DNA from: Cucumis sativus
Lineage: Eukaryota > Streptophyta > Magnoliopsida > Cucurbitales > Cucurbitaceae
DNA length: 64,000 nucleotides
Direction: 5' to 3'
NCBI RefSeq assembly: GCF_000004075.3
Contig: NC_026661.2
Coordinates: 21,666,307 to 21,730,306, forward strand
Shown here: positions 38,035 to 48,652 of the stretch, one piece after another
How positions within the stretch are numbered: position 1 is the first letter of the stretch
Layout: each line of letters begins with the position of its first letter
Notes under the pieces: model-generated
What the model saw: the letters and a program-made list of their open reading frames with translations, nothing else
The model's database searches: none
What the model was told of the DNA's origin: nothing
Made by a program: the position numbers and the translations under genes

Positions 38035-39530
38035 ATGTACCGTTGTGAATGTGAAAAAGACTTCAGTATGAGATAATTAACAATAGCCTTTTAAAGTCAA
38101 ATGTACTGTTTGAACGAACTTAGGCTTTGTAGATGCTACTAAAAAATATTATATCAAATTTAATTTTTGATATGATGGGTTGTTGACTCTAGAACCATGG
38201 ATTCTTGCGACTCAAATAAATATACCTAGTTTTGCCACATCATACAATGCAAAACATTTAAGCATCTTACACTTTTATTTATTTCGTTGGAGAGCAATAT
38301 ATAACATTTCTTCTAGTTCAATACACAATTATTTAGGTTATGTTATTTGTTTATAACTAATAAGTGTATCTAATCATTTACTTACTCATTTTATAATCAC
38401 TCAGTGAAAATTGTCAACTAACTAACAAGATCAATTCTGTTGATTTAAACCTACCACTAGATGACAAATCAACACAATTTTTAATAATTTACACAACCCA
38501 TAGAAAATTTATAAAATACAATTCAATCTTTCATATGAGTTTGACCTTATGATGCATTAACAAATGAAACCACAAATGTGATAAAAGGTATATATAGGAG
38601 TTAGGACATACTTGATATCACGTCTTATCTTATAAATAAAATTAAATTACAATAAGTTATGTTTACGATGTTTTATTGAATCAATTTCTAAAGTTAAAGA
38701 TTTGAAGTTATTTTATTTAATTTTTCAAATGTCATGAACCAATCTCAATTTTAATTTGACACAATTTTCAAAACGATTTTTAGAAATGGGTTGAGGGGGA
38801 ACGAATTGATGATTCTTTTATACTGAAATCATTTTTCTAATTGGGCCATGCATTGTGAGCCAATGTATTTGAACTGACTTGATTGGCACATGCATTCATG
38901 GGCTGAAGCATTTGAGCCAAGCCCATGTTCAAAATAGTTAAAAGCGACAGAACACATTTTATAGGAGGCGCTGAACTATGGTCTGGGTGGTCTGGGTTAG
39001 CATGATAGACTCATTAGGATTGAGTTCAAAAAGTTTCAAAAAGTATTGAACTGACTTGATCCAACAAAAATCGACTGATTGACGTTTACTCGTCGATGTC
39101 GAGATTGGTTTAAACATTTTACTAAACGAACTATGGTCGATTAAGAGTCAGTCTTGTAAAAAATTCGACTCAAACCGACTGATGACCAGATCTAAATTAT
39201 ATATATATTTTTAAAACTTTAACGTGAATTGAGTTAAGGCTTGGTATACAAAAGGTTGTTGATAAGTTAACGTTTAAAAGTTTTTGTACCTATTGCAAAT
39301 TATATATAAAGAAAAAAAAACAAACATAATTTTAGTTTTGAAGAATTGTCAAAAATAGCAAAATTGAACAAATGTTTATCTGACTATAACAAAATTTCAG
39401 ACTGAATAACAAACATTTAATATAAACGATATGAGTCATTAATAAAAATATATCAATTTTTATCCTCCCATGAAATCTATCTTATTTGTAAATATTTTAA
39501 TTTATTTTACTAATTTAAAAAAAGACAATT

Positions 39531-39715
39531 TAGTTTTCGTACCTATCACAAATTAGGAAGAAAAAGGATTGCTACAGTTGAAAGTAGCGAAAATATTCAG
39601 ATAGTTTTAATATTTTGGTTTTTGTACCTATGATAAATTATAAAGAAAAAAGAATTGCTACGGTTGAAACTATTTATAAAAAGTAGCGAAAATATTTAAA
39701 TAGTTTTAATATTTT
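39531..39715. repeat. Two-unit tandem repeat upstream of PAA1
   Basis: Both units have the order TAGTTTT/GTTTTTGTACCTAT, AAATTA, GATTGCTAC or GAATTGCTAC, GTTGAAA, AGTAGCGAAAATATT, ATAGTTTTAATATTTTG. Unit 2 has about 12 extra bases (ctatttataaaa) before AGTAGCG. A third partial copy of the first part lies near 39280. The repeat ends about 220 bp before the PAA1 ATG. Confidence 0.7.
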
Positions 39716-39780
39716 GTTATTTTTTAAAATAATAAAAAAAGATTAAGAAAATAGTAGGAATATAAAATATAAAATAAAAA

Positions 39781-39934
39781 GTGAGTTGTGCCTGGGGACT
39801 GCCTGACTGAGCGGTTTTCTTGGCGAGAAAGTTTTTTCGCGGCTCCATCGTCTATATTCATATTTTTCGAGCTCTCCATTTCCCCCCACACACCCTAAAC
39901 CCGTCCAAGCCCTAATTCATCCCAACAACAAGCC
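39781..39934 (+). promoter_or_regulatory. PAA1 proximal promoter and 5' leader
   Basis: Base composition changes sharply to GC-richer sequence at about 39781. TTTCGCGGC (39835-39843) fits the E2F consensus WTTSSCGSS, and ACCCTAAAC (about 39893-39901) is a telo-box-like motif common in leaders of plant housekeeping genes. No TATA box was recognised. Functional use of either motif is inference. Confidence 0.4.
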
Positions 39935-42900
39935 ATGAGCCGTGGAAGTGGAGGAGGTTACGATCGTCACATTACTATTTTCTCACCCGAGGGCCGCCTA
40001 TTTCAAGTCGGTATGTATGCAATTCCTCTTCGATCTTCTTTTTTTTTTACTCCTTGTTTCGATCGAATCAGTTGAACTCTCTATTGGGGTTTGACACTTT
40101 CAATTAATGTTCAAGAATGGTTGTTCCTGAAGTGTTCAGCTTCAATGTTGAAATCCCTCGTTACAAGAAAGGAACATCTTCCTTCTGAACTGTGATGGAT
40201 GGTGTGGTAACCGAGGCGGATTAATTAAACGTATTCAGTGTAGTTTCTCATTTCTGGTTCTAATATATACCGCTCGGAATTTAGACGAGGTGGGAACGTC
40301 AAATTTATTTATTTTTATTTCCTGCGGGAAAACTAGGTTTTTCTCATATACGTGTAATTTAGGGTGTTGGCTTTGATCTGTGTGAGCATTAGTCTTTCAT
40401 TGAGTGCGTGTATGTATTAAATTTTTTGAAAACTATTAGACAAAGCCTTGGATACTGGTTTTGCTTTTAGTGGATTCATGTATTAGAAAAGATTACGCAA
40501 TGAATTGTTTCCAATCAGTAAATTGTTAGCAAATCAAAGGCGATGGCGTTCCGTTTATCATACATTTTTCCATGTCGGGTTGAGTTTTAGGTTGTCACTT
40601 TGTTAGTAATGTAATCTAATGACTTGTTTGTTTGTTTTTTTTTGTTTTGTTGAAATCATCAACTAGAATATGCTTTCAAGGCTGTGAAATCTGCTGGAAC
40701 TACCTCGATTGGTGTCAAAGGGAGGGATTCTGTTTGCGTTGTGACTCAGAAGAAGGTCCCTGTGAGTATTATTGGGCAGGCGATGCCACTTCCGTGACTC
40801 TCTTCTGTCTGAGCTTAATATTTCGTTCCACTTATAATAATGATCTTTTTTCTTGCAGGACAAACTTTTGGATCAGACAAGTGTAACTCACCTTTTCTCC
40901 ATTACTAAGTATCTGGGCTTGCTCGCAACTGGCATTACAGGTTTTTCTTTTCCTGTCCTTTTGCCAACTAGTTATTCAATAATGAATCATAATTTGAGAA
41001 ATGTTTCTTTTCTTTTGCTTGCATCAACTTCAAAATTCAACTAATGGCAATGATGAAATGGTATACATTCAGATAGCAACTTATGATAAATTGGGTCAAG
41101 AAGACTCCCTTGACTCCTCAACCAGTCTTTTTCTGTCTATGAAAGACGTGTTTCTCTACACTACACTGTGCTGCTATAATTTTAGAGTATCGCACATAAA
41201 AATGCTTCACTGCAAAAATTTACTTTTCTCACATTTGAATGATGAAATATCCCTATCCACTTTCTATATGCCATTCAGCTGATGCAAGATCACTGGTTCA
41301 ACAAGCAAGGAATGAAGCAGCAGAGTTCCGTTTCCAATATGGCTACGAGATGCCAGTGGATGTATTGGCTAAATGGTATTCTGATTATTTCTTTCTAGAA
41401 TATTTTCCTTGCTTTTGAGTAATCAATTACTTAGGAAGTGCTGGTCGATTGTTTGTCTTAAATTATTGGCAATAGTTTGTGGGGGATGGTAAGGACACCT
41501 TTTTCTTGGAGGATAGATGGGTGGGGGAGGATTCTGTTTGTTCTGTTTATTCGCATTAGTATCATCTTTCCTCGTCCAAAAAATATACTATCTCAGAGCT
41601 TTTGATGAGATATGAGAATTCTGTGTCTTTCTCGTTCGGGTTTTGTCGTAACTTTGACCAATAGGGAGACAACAAATGTGGGCTCTCTTCTTTCCTTACT
41701 TGAGGGGTTCACTGTTAGAGAGGGGAGGAGAGATGCTTGTGTTTGGATTCCTAATCCTAATAGGGAATTTTCTTGTACATCGTTGTTTAGGCTGTTGGTG
41801 GATCCCTCTCCCCCTAAGAAGTCAATCTTTGATGTGGTTTGCAGGACTAAGGTTCCAAAGAAAGTTAGTTTCTTTATCTAGCAGGTCTTGCTTGGCTGGG
41901 TTAGCACTGTTGATAGGTTTATTTGGAGGAGGACTTCGCTTGTAGGGCTTTTTTGTTGTTTATTGTGTCGAATGGCTGAGGAAGATATTGATCACCTTTT
42001 TTGGGATGGTCATTTTGCGAGGTCTGCTCTTTCCTTCAGGAGTTCGGTGTTAGCGTTGTTGGCTTGAGGAGCATTAGAGTGACGATTGAGGAGTTCCTTC
42101 TCCATTCACTTTTTAGTGAGAAGGGGGGACTTTTAATGACGTGTTGGGGCGTGTGCTATTATTTTGGATATTTGGGACGAGAGGAATGATAGAGTGTTTA
42201 GGAGTAGAAAGAGGGGCATAGTAAGATTTGGTCGTTGGTTAGATTTCACATCTCTTTGGGCTTCGATTTCAAAGAACTTTTGTAATTATTCTATAGGAAA
42301 CATTTTACTTAGTTGGCCCCTTCCTTTAAAAGAGTGGTTTTATGGGCTGTTTTTTTTTTTGTAATCCCTTGTATTCTTTCATTCTTTCTGAATGAAAGTG
42401 GTTGTTTTCATCAAAATTATTGGCAATAGTTAACCATGTTACAATGTTCCTCTGAATTTAAGACAAGGCTTTTAAACACAACACTCTTATGGAAGTATGT
42501 GTCGATAGTTTTTTTTCAAGTTATATACATGGATATCAATCAGTGAGTTTTGGAAGATGATTGTGTGATGATGTTGGAATTAATGGTCTTGCAGGATTGC
42601 TGATAAATCACAAGTCTACACCCAGCATGCCTATATGAGACCACTTGGAGTTGGTTTGTTTCTGGTTTATTTATCTTTATTAGATGGCACATAATGCTTG
42701 CTTGAACCTCTTACTATTATTGTGTTTGGGATTAGCAATTCCTTTTTTCTTACTTCTGGATTTTCTCTAGTGGCAATGGTTTTGGGGATTGACGATGAGT
42801 ATGGACCTCGTCTCTTTAAATGTGATCCTGCTGGTCATTTCTTTGGTCACAAGGTAAGTGACCTTTTAGAATATAAATCCTTGGGTCTAGAATTTTACAT

Positions 42901-44177
42901 ATCAATTTACCTTATGTACCTGTGTCCAAAAATAGGGTTTTTATTGTGGTTCTTAACATTTATTTTTCTGATTAATTTATAATGATTAATATTAAAATAA
43001 ATATTGCTTCATCTTTTCACTTTAGAAATTAAGGCTTCTGTTGGGAGGATAAGGAAAAATGCTTCTATTGTCTTGCTTCCAAGGAATCCTTGCTTCGAAT
43101 AGCATTTATTTATATACTAGTATGGATTTTTTTAATTATTTTTTAATTTTTAATTTTTAAAGTTATGATAAATTGCTTTAAAATGTGTTACATTCTAGTG
43201 TTTCGGGAACCATTGCTATTTAGAGTACATTGCACTTGAGCTGCTAGACAATCTACCTGATTTGATATTGGTTGAAGAACGTGGGTTGACTTTTAAAGAA
43301 TGACACATTCTTTCTTAAGAACAGAGAAAACGATTGTTTTAATTTCTTAGTTGCTCCTATATAACCAACTATACTTGTTTGTTATGTACTCCATCGGTTT
43401 AGTTCGTTTTTACCTCTTGAACTTATTATTATTTGGTTAACCATGTGAATAAAACTTCAACAACTATGTGATTTAGGCCACTAGTGCTGGGCTTAAGGAG
43501 CAGGAGGCTATTAATTTCTTGGAAAAGAAAATGAAGAACGATCCTGCTTTTACTTATGATGAGACTGTGCAGGTAGATCTCATTTCATTTCAAATGTTTA
43601 GACCGTCTACCAGTCAAATAGTCATATGGGAGGGGAATAACCCGTATTTGTCTAAAATTATTTTTCTTAGAAAGAAAAATGAGGACTTAATGCATAATAT
43701 TTCAGACACGTTATGATTATGACTGCATTTTGATGTCAATTTCTCTCTTGTTCTTAGACTGCAATTTCTGCTCTTCAATCAGTGCTGCAAGAAGACTTCA
43801 AGGCCACTGAGATCGAGGTATTTAAAATTAATTCTCTCTTCTCCAACAAATATGCTTGAGAACCTTAGATCCATAGATTCTATCAAATGGAATATTACAT
43901 TATTGATCATAAATCAAAATTCTGATATGACATGCTAGCTTCCACTATGTTGACAATTCGTTATGTATAATGTTAATTGCCGTTGGCAAAGGGTGCGCTG
44001 TATTCCACTGTATGTATGTTACTCAAGTCAACCACATCATAATTATGAAGATATAACGCAAATGCATTTATACAACGTTTATAGGTGGGAGTGGTTAGGT
44101 CGGATAATCCCATCTTCAGAGTGTTGACCACCGAAGAAGTTGATGAGCATTTGACTGCCATTAGTGAGCGAGATTGA
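39935..44177 (+). CDS. PAA1: 20S proteasome subunit alpha type-6 (alpha-1 in plant naming, PAA1)
   Basis: Subunit of the outer alpha ring of the 20S proteasome; it gates substrate entry and contacts the regulatory cap, in cytosol and nucleus. Nine coding exons: 39935-40010, 40667-40761, 40859-40940, 41279-41375, 42595-42653, 42771-42853, 43477-43572, 43758-43817, 44085-44177. All phases close to 246 aa, the expected length. The N-terminus [20 protein letters not shown] leads into [20 protein letters not shown], the alpha-subunit signature. Later motifs are [53 protein letters not shown] and a C-terminus [14 protein letters not shown]. No Thr nucleophile is expected in alpha subunits. Intron 4 (41376-42594) is enlarged by a LINE insertion. 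A G-to-T-type difference turns the usual ATGM into ATGI near residue 83, a conservative change. Confidence 0.97.
41460..41477. repeat. Target-site duplication of the LINE, left copy
   Basis: aaattattggcaatagtt, 18 bases, identical to the copy at 42414-42431 on the other side of the LINE fragment in PAA1 intron 4. Confidence 0.92.
41478..42413 (+). mobile_element. 5'-truncated LINE (non-LTR retrotransposon) in PAA1 intron 4
   Basis: The 936-bp insert is flanked by an 18-bp perfect target duplication. It encodes, with stops and frame changes, the C-terminal end of a LINE ORF2: [35 protein letters not shown], then [45 protein letters not shown], and a zf-RVT-like part ([12 protein letters not shown]). 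It ends like an RNA 3' end (gtaatcccttgtattctttc ... gaatgaaagtggttgttttc). 5' truncation is usual for LINEs because reverse transcription stops early. Sense orientation relative to PAA1. It is not able to move itself, since the reverse transcriptase core is missing. The protein phrases match a LINE family I associate with cucurbits. Confidence 0.88.
42414..42431. repeat. Target-site duplication of the LINE, right copy
   Basis: aaattattggcaatagtt, identical over 18 bases to 41460-41477, directly after the LINE 3' end. Confidence 0.92.
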
Positions 44178-46119
44178 TCAATGTGATTAGTATGAAGCTC
44201 CCTGGACAAGCATATCACCAACATCCATCGCCTTTATTTCAGCTGTCAGTTATCAGTGCGTTGTATGCTCTATATAATTCAAGCTCTCGAGGTAGTATTT
44301 GCTTTTGAATTGTTGTAGACACGGTGATAATTCCTATTTTGTTTTACCATTACCTCAAAGAACACTCTCCTTTAGAATTTGTATTTTCAGAGGAACTCAG
44401 TCATGTTACATTATTTAACACATAGAACAAAGTCTCTTTTGGCTATAAACATGATGGGAATGAGATTGAAAGGTTTCTGGATGGGTTGAAAATATCTAGT
44501 ATCACAACGGTTGCACACACTCCTATTGATAATTTGACACGTCGCTAACGATATATTATTTTATCATACGGGTTGGGAATTGTTCTTAAATGCTCATGTT
44601 ATGAATGAAGGTAGTAGTGTTGTACTAGCTTTTCAAGGCTGCTAGTAATGATGAGAGGTTGTTAGTTGTTTCTCTGTCTCATCATTTTATTGATTAAAGC
44701 AGCAGCGTAGAAAGGAAAAAAACCAAGTTTGTTTGATGGGGGCATAGATTTGATGGGAAATGTATTTTGGAGCATTCGTTGATAAATTAAAAACTATATA
44801 TTGTTATAATATAAATAATGTCTTTTTCAGCATTGTATGTTAGAAAGCAAAAGCAATAATTTCAACTCCTGATATTGGCAAATCCCCTTGGTCCACTCAT
44901 TTCTCTCATTATTATTATTATTAGCATAAGATATTAGTGGACACAAAGACCAGCCGACTTTCATAATCAAAGATTCAAATCAGCATCTTTTTTTTATTCT
45001 GCATCATCTCTCAGGTATATGCTCCTCTGCTCCTCTCTTCATATTAATAAACGTAATTGGATTTCTTTCGTTTGATTAGATTTACTTAAAATTATGAATA
45101 ATAGTAACACTATTTTTACTAGTATTTGTTAGCGGAGGTTATGTGATTTTGGATTGATCACTCTCCCGTGTTTAACTGGACTTAGTAGTGGACTTCATAT
45201 TTCATGAACGTGGATAAAGAAAAAATGTTAAAAATCATTTTTTAGTCTCTAAGCTTTTATGAAAGTAACAATTTAGTTGACTTTTAATTTTGTAACAATT
45301 TAGTCTTTGAATTTACTATCTAACAATTTTGTCTTTGAGGCTTGAACTTTAAAACTTGTCACAATTGAGTTTCTATTGTAGAAATAAGTGAGAGATGTCT
45401 TCCATATATAATTTGATAAACTAGACAACGGATCGGTAATTTCATAAAATAAAATGAAACTTGTTTACGTGGGGACATAAAAAAAAATCGTAGTGGTTGG
45501 AGAAGTCGCCTTAACTGTGGTAGGGCATTCAGCCTCATACACTAAATTTTAACAAATCAAACATCAAACACTAAATCATTGGTTCTATGAAAGCTTAAAG
45601 ACTGTAAACCACACTTTAGATTACTCCCGATTTGTTATGTTTCCCAAGCCTTAAATTATATTACTCATTTATCAAACCCTATTATTATTGCTTCCTTTAA
45701 CCATACTTGACCTAATTTTTTAAAAATACTATTAATTAGTTTTATACTATTACGTATGAACATCGATGACAGAATACACCATTCCTTCCTATTTGTGAAA
45801 GGTAAGCGGAAACGCCACAATTTCAATTCATACAATCCATTGATATTATTATTATTTTTACATATCTTTTAGTATTAATAGTTTTGTTTTTTATGACACG
45901 CGATCCATTTTGAGATTATACTAATAACTAATAATTAATTAGTAGTCAAGAATTTTGATTTGTTATGTTTTAGTTTTAGGTTTGATTTTTTTTTTCTCAA
46001 ATAATGTATTCCAAATTTACACGTTTTGAAGTTTGTCTTCTTGAGGTCATTGTAAAGATGTTTTATTAAATTGCTTAAGTAATTTCAAGTTTTAAATTTT
46101 ATGTTTTCTGTTAAAATAG

Positions 46120-46205
46120 AGGGCCGCTCAATCTACGAGCAAAACGTTGAGGAGGATTTAGCACCTTGAGCGTAGCGTACACTAAATCCTCTAGTGTCTA
46201 CTAAC
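46120..46205. repeat. GC-richer block with inverted repeat
   Basis: gaggatttag (46152-46161) and ctaaatcctc (46182-46191) are perfect inverted arms around a 20-base loop. They are embedded in cgagcaaaacgttgagga...gagcgtagcgtac sequence unlike the surrounding A/T-rich DNA. Probably a fragment of a mobile element; no termini recognised. Confidence 0.4.
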
Positions 46206-46549
46206 GGAGTTTGCTATGGATATCCATTTTTTATAAGGTAATTATAATGGGTAATATGTAAAACAACATTTTAAAAAGTTACAAATGTTGCAAAAGTCTA
46301 TCATCGTTGATATAACTCTATGGTCTATAGAAGTCTATAGTTGATAAAATTTGCTACATTCACAATTTTTTTTTGAAATGTTGCTATTCATGCTGATATT
46401 TTATATTTGATTTTTTTTTTTACTTAAAAAATCATTTTTCAAACAAATTTATGGTACAATAATATTATTGATAAGGTCGCGTATGCAATAGCAATAATAT
46501 GCTCCAAATGATACAATAATGGGATAGTTGCAAATTTAGCAATTAGGTC

Positions 46550-46720
46550 CAAAATAATTAAGTTATATAACAACATTTTAAAAAATCTACAAATATAACA
46601 AAAATTTATCAAATTTTACCAATATTATAAGTCTATCATTGCAAATATTAGTCTATCACTGATAGAGAGTCTATCATATCAACGATTATTTTGCTATATT
46701 TGCAATTTTTTTAAAATGTT
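46550..46720. repeat. Copy of a dispersed AT-rich repeat
   Basis: Contains AACATTTTAAAAAATCTACA, CTATCACTGATAGAGAGTCT and TTTGCTATATTTGCAATTTT. Similar motif sets occur in this window near 29390, 30700, 36860, 39345, 46255, 50290 and 59700, suggesting one repeat family. Confidence 0.45.
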
Positions 46721-47477
46721 GTATATCCCTAATTATTATTTCTAGAATGACCATCAATTATGATCTCTCTATAATAAAATGAATGAAGGTTGCTGCTATT
46801 GAAATAAGGATAGAATGCTTTGTAAAACCCTCACTTACTAATATGGTAGTGTATGGGCAAGTAGGGATATGAGACCGAAAGAATGGAAGGAAAGAATCAA
46901 TCTTGAAACTCACTTAAAAGAAATTTCAATTCGTATTAGTTTGCAAGTCAAAGTGAAGGATGTGTAAAGATTTAAACAAAGATTAAAGAGAGGTAAGGAG
47001 AGATTGGATATTTAGGGACTTGGTTATCATAGGAAAAATAAAAAAATTGCAAGCAAGATTAATAAAGATTCAAACAAAGATTAAGAAGACTAAAATGATC
47101 TATTGAAATTGTTTGGAAAATAATGTAATAAAATTTGGATTGGGTTAGGTCTATAATTTAGGTAAAATAATAATATCTAGTGGATTGATGCAAAGTAAAA
47201 GAGTAATAGTGGAGTGAAGAATGGAATGGAAAAAGGAAAAAGAAAGTACAACTAGGAAAATACGTGGACAAAAGATTTCGAAGGTAGCCGCAGTGTACAA
47301 GATTATGGATGACAGGTGGTGGATCATGATTGGATAGTTAATTATAGAAGAAAAGAAAAATCTTTCCAAAACAGCACATTTTTGCTAACCCCCCCAATTA
47401 GTCTGAACCCCGAGATTAACTGCTTAGCTGGCAGTCCCATTATTCAACGGCTCATATTTACCTACAGCGAATTTTGA

Positions 47478-48184
47478 TGACGTGTCCGAACCGAATTTAG
47501 ATCCTTTTATAAACCCTTCCAACTTTCTTCTTCTTCTTCATTCCTCCTACTATCTCTCCTCCATTACTCCCAAACAAAAACGTGCCCTCTTCTCCCATTT
47601 TCACTTTCAAGATCTCCTCCGAACATCGCGAACAATCCGCTTCCTTTCTTTTGGCTTATTATCTGTTCCGTTGTACAAGATAGATAGAGAGAGAGAGTTT
47701 GATTTTCTTGGCGAAAGATTCTGATCGGGAACTCGGTGTTATTTGTCTTTGGGAATTAGTTGAATATTTTGAATTATAAGATGGTTTTCCTCTCTGAAAT
47801 TTCATCATCAGATGAAGAAGAAGGAGTTGGAGAAAAGGAGAGATAGCAGTAGAAGAAGCTGCGAAATTAGGGGAAGGAGAAGGGAATTCTTTAATATCTG
47901 CTTATCTGTTTTTGCTTCTTCTGTTGGTAAGCTAGCTTTCTCATCGATTTTTTTTTTCTCGTATTCCAATAGGTAATTACGAAATTTTCTAGGGTTTTTT
48001 TTTTCTTCTTTTTTTACGTTGTTTAGTGAATGTTTTGTGATCCTTTTGTTTGTGAAACGCTGTTTAATTTCAGATTCTGTTTGCATAATCGTTTATAATA
48101 ATAGGGATTTAGAAATTTGTAGGGTTTTGATTTTGATGTTATTTCGAGATGTTGATATTCATAATTTATGTTTGCAGAATCGCC
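47478..48184 (+). promoter_or_regulatory. DUF1677 promoter, 5' leader and leader intron
   Basis: ACGTGTC (47480-47486) is an exact ABRE (ACGTGKC), and TATAAA at 47508-47513 is a well-placed TATA box, putting the start near 47540. The leader is long and pyrimidine-rich. A leader intron is likely at 47927-48177 (CTGTTG|GTAAGC ... TTTGCAG|AATCGCC), its acceptor seven bases before the main ATG. The spliced leader contains two upstream ORFs, described separately. Confidence 0.6.
47781..47846 (+). other. Upstream ORF 1 in the DUF1677 leader (21 aa)
   Basis: The ATG at 47781 opens a 21-codon frame ending TAG at 47844-47846: MVFLSEISSSDEEEGVGEKE plus Arg. It lies wholly in the first leader exon and ends before the main start, so scanning ribosomes could terminate and reinitiate. 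Whether it is translated is inference. Confidence 0.5.
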
Positions 48185-48203
48185 ATGTCTGCTACTGTTC
48201 TAA
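47812..48203 (+). other. Upstream ORF 2 in the DUF1677 leader, spliced and overlapping the main start (46 aa)
   Basis: The ATG at 47812 runs through 47926. After removal of intron 47927-48177 it continues to TAA at 48201-48203, 16 bases beyond the main ATG and in a different frame. The product is highly basic at first (KKKELEKRRDSSRRS) and then hydrophobic (FFNICLSVFASS). Because it overlaps the main start codon, translating it would be expected to repress the main ORF. Confidence 0.45.
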
Positions 48204-48652
48204 GCGATACAATCCTAGAACCTCAAACAGCATCAACGAAGCTAATCGTTCACATGGAGGCTGAGTTCGTCAAATGCGATTGCTGTGGACTAACGGAAGA
48301 GTGTACACCAGCATACATAGAACGAGTTCGTGAGCGTTACAGTGGGAATTGGATCTGTGGTCTCTGTTCTGAAGCAATCAAATACGAAATCCTCCGTTCC
48401 GATAGTCTAATCACGGCGGAGGAAGCCATGGAAAATCACATGAATCTATGCAAGAAATTCACATCGTTGAAACCACCTCCGAATCCTACAGTGCATTTAA
48501 TTACGGCGATGAGACAGATTCTGAAACGGAGCTTAGATTCTCCTTCCTCACGTGCTCTGAGGTCCATGCCTACAAGTCCGACGAAGAAAGGGTCACGACC
48601 TCCGGCGCTGACTCGAACAGGAAGCTGCTTTTCATCTCTATCTGGTTCGTGA
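48185..48652 (+). CDS. DUF1677 family protein (155 aa)
   Basis: A single coding exon follows the leader intron. The protein starts MSATVLSDTILEP and has the DUF1677 core at about residues 27-92: VKCDCCGLTEECTPAYI, GNWICGLCSEAIKYE, then ENHMNLCKKF. The paired Cys motifs (CxCC and CxxC) suggest a small metal-binding fold, as the family is plant-specific with no established biochemical role. The C-terminal part is Ser/Pro/Arg-rich (SLDSPSSRALRSMP, SPTKKGSRPP) and ends SSLSGS, as in relatives. An in-frame extension upstream of the ATG would lie within the intron, so 48185 is the better start. The upstream ABRE and uORFs suggest regulated expression, but no partner genes are nearby. Confidence 0.88.
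   Translation: MSATVLSDTILEPQTASTKLIVHMEAEFVKCDCCGLTEECTPAYIERVRERYSGNWICGLCSEAIKYEILRSDSLITAEEAMENHMNLCKKFTSLKPPPNPTVHLITAMRQILKRSLDSPSSRALRSMPTSPTKKGSRPPALTRTGSCFSSLSGS

Larger units (their letters stand above)
33950..39780. other. Gene-poor AT-rich spacer with diverged tandem repeats
   Basis: No credible gene was found. Recognisable structure consists of a diverged tandem duplication at about 37540-38034 and a two-unit repeat at 39531-39715 ending just before the PAA1 promoter. A stretch near 38870-39190 carries repeated GACTGA/CGACTGAT motifs. The remainder is low-complexity A/T sequence with scattered fragments of a dispersed repeat (near 36865 and 39345). Confidence 0.5.
44178..47470. 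other. PAA1 3' region and AT-rich spacer
   Basis: The first few hundred bases are probably the PAA1 3' untranslated region. No credible gene follows. There is a short GC-richer palindromic block at about 46120-46205, and two stretches (46255-46380 and 46550-46720) with the dispersed repeat motifs TCTATCA(C/T)TGATAGA and TTTGCTA(C/T)ATT. The remainder is AT-rich. Confidence 0.5.

Noticed and set aside
47482..47724. 81-codon plus frame overlapping the DUF1677 promoter
   Set aside because: It begins at a non-ATG codon upstream of the TATA box and has no homology; it is leader/promoter sequence.
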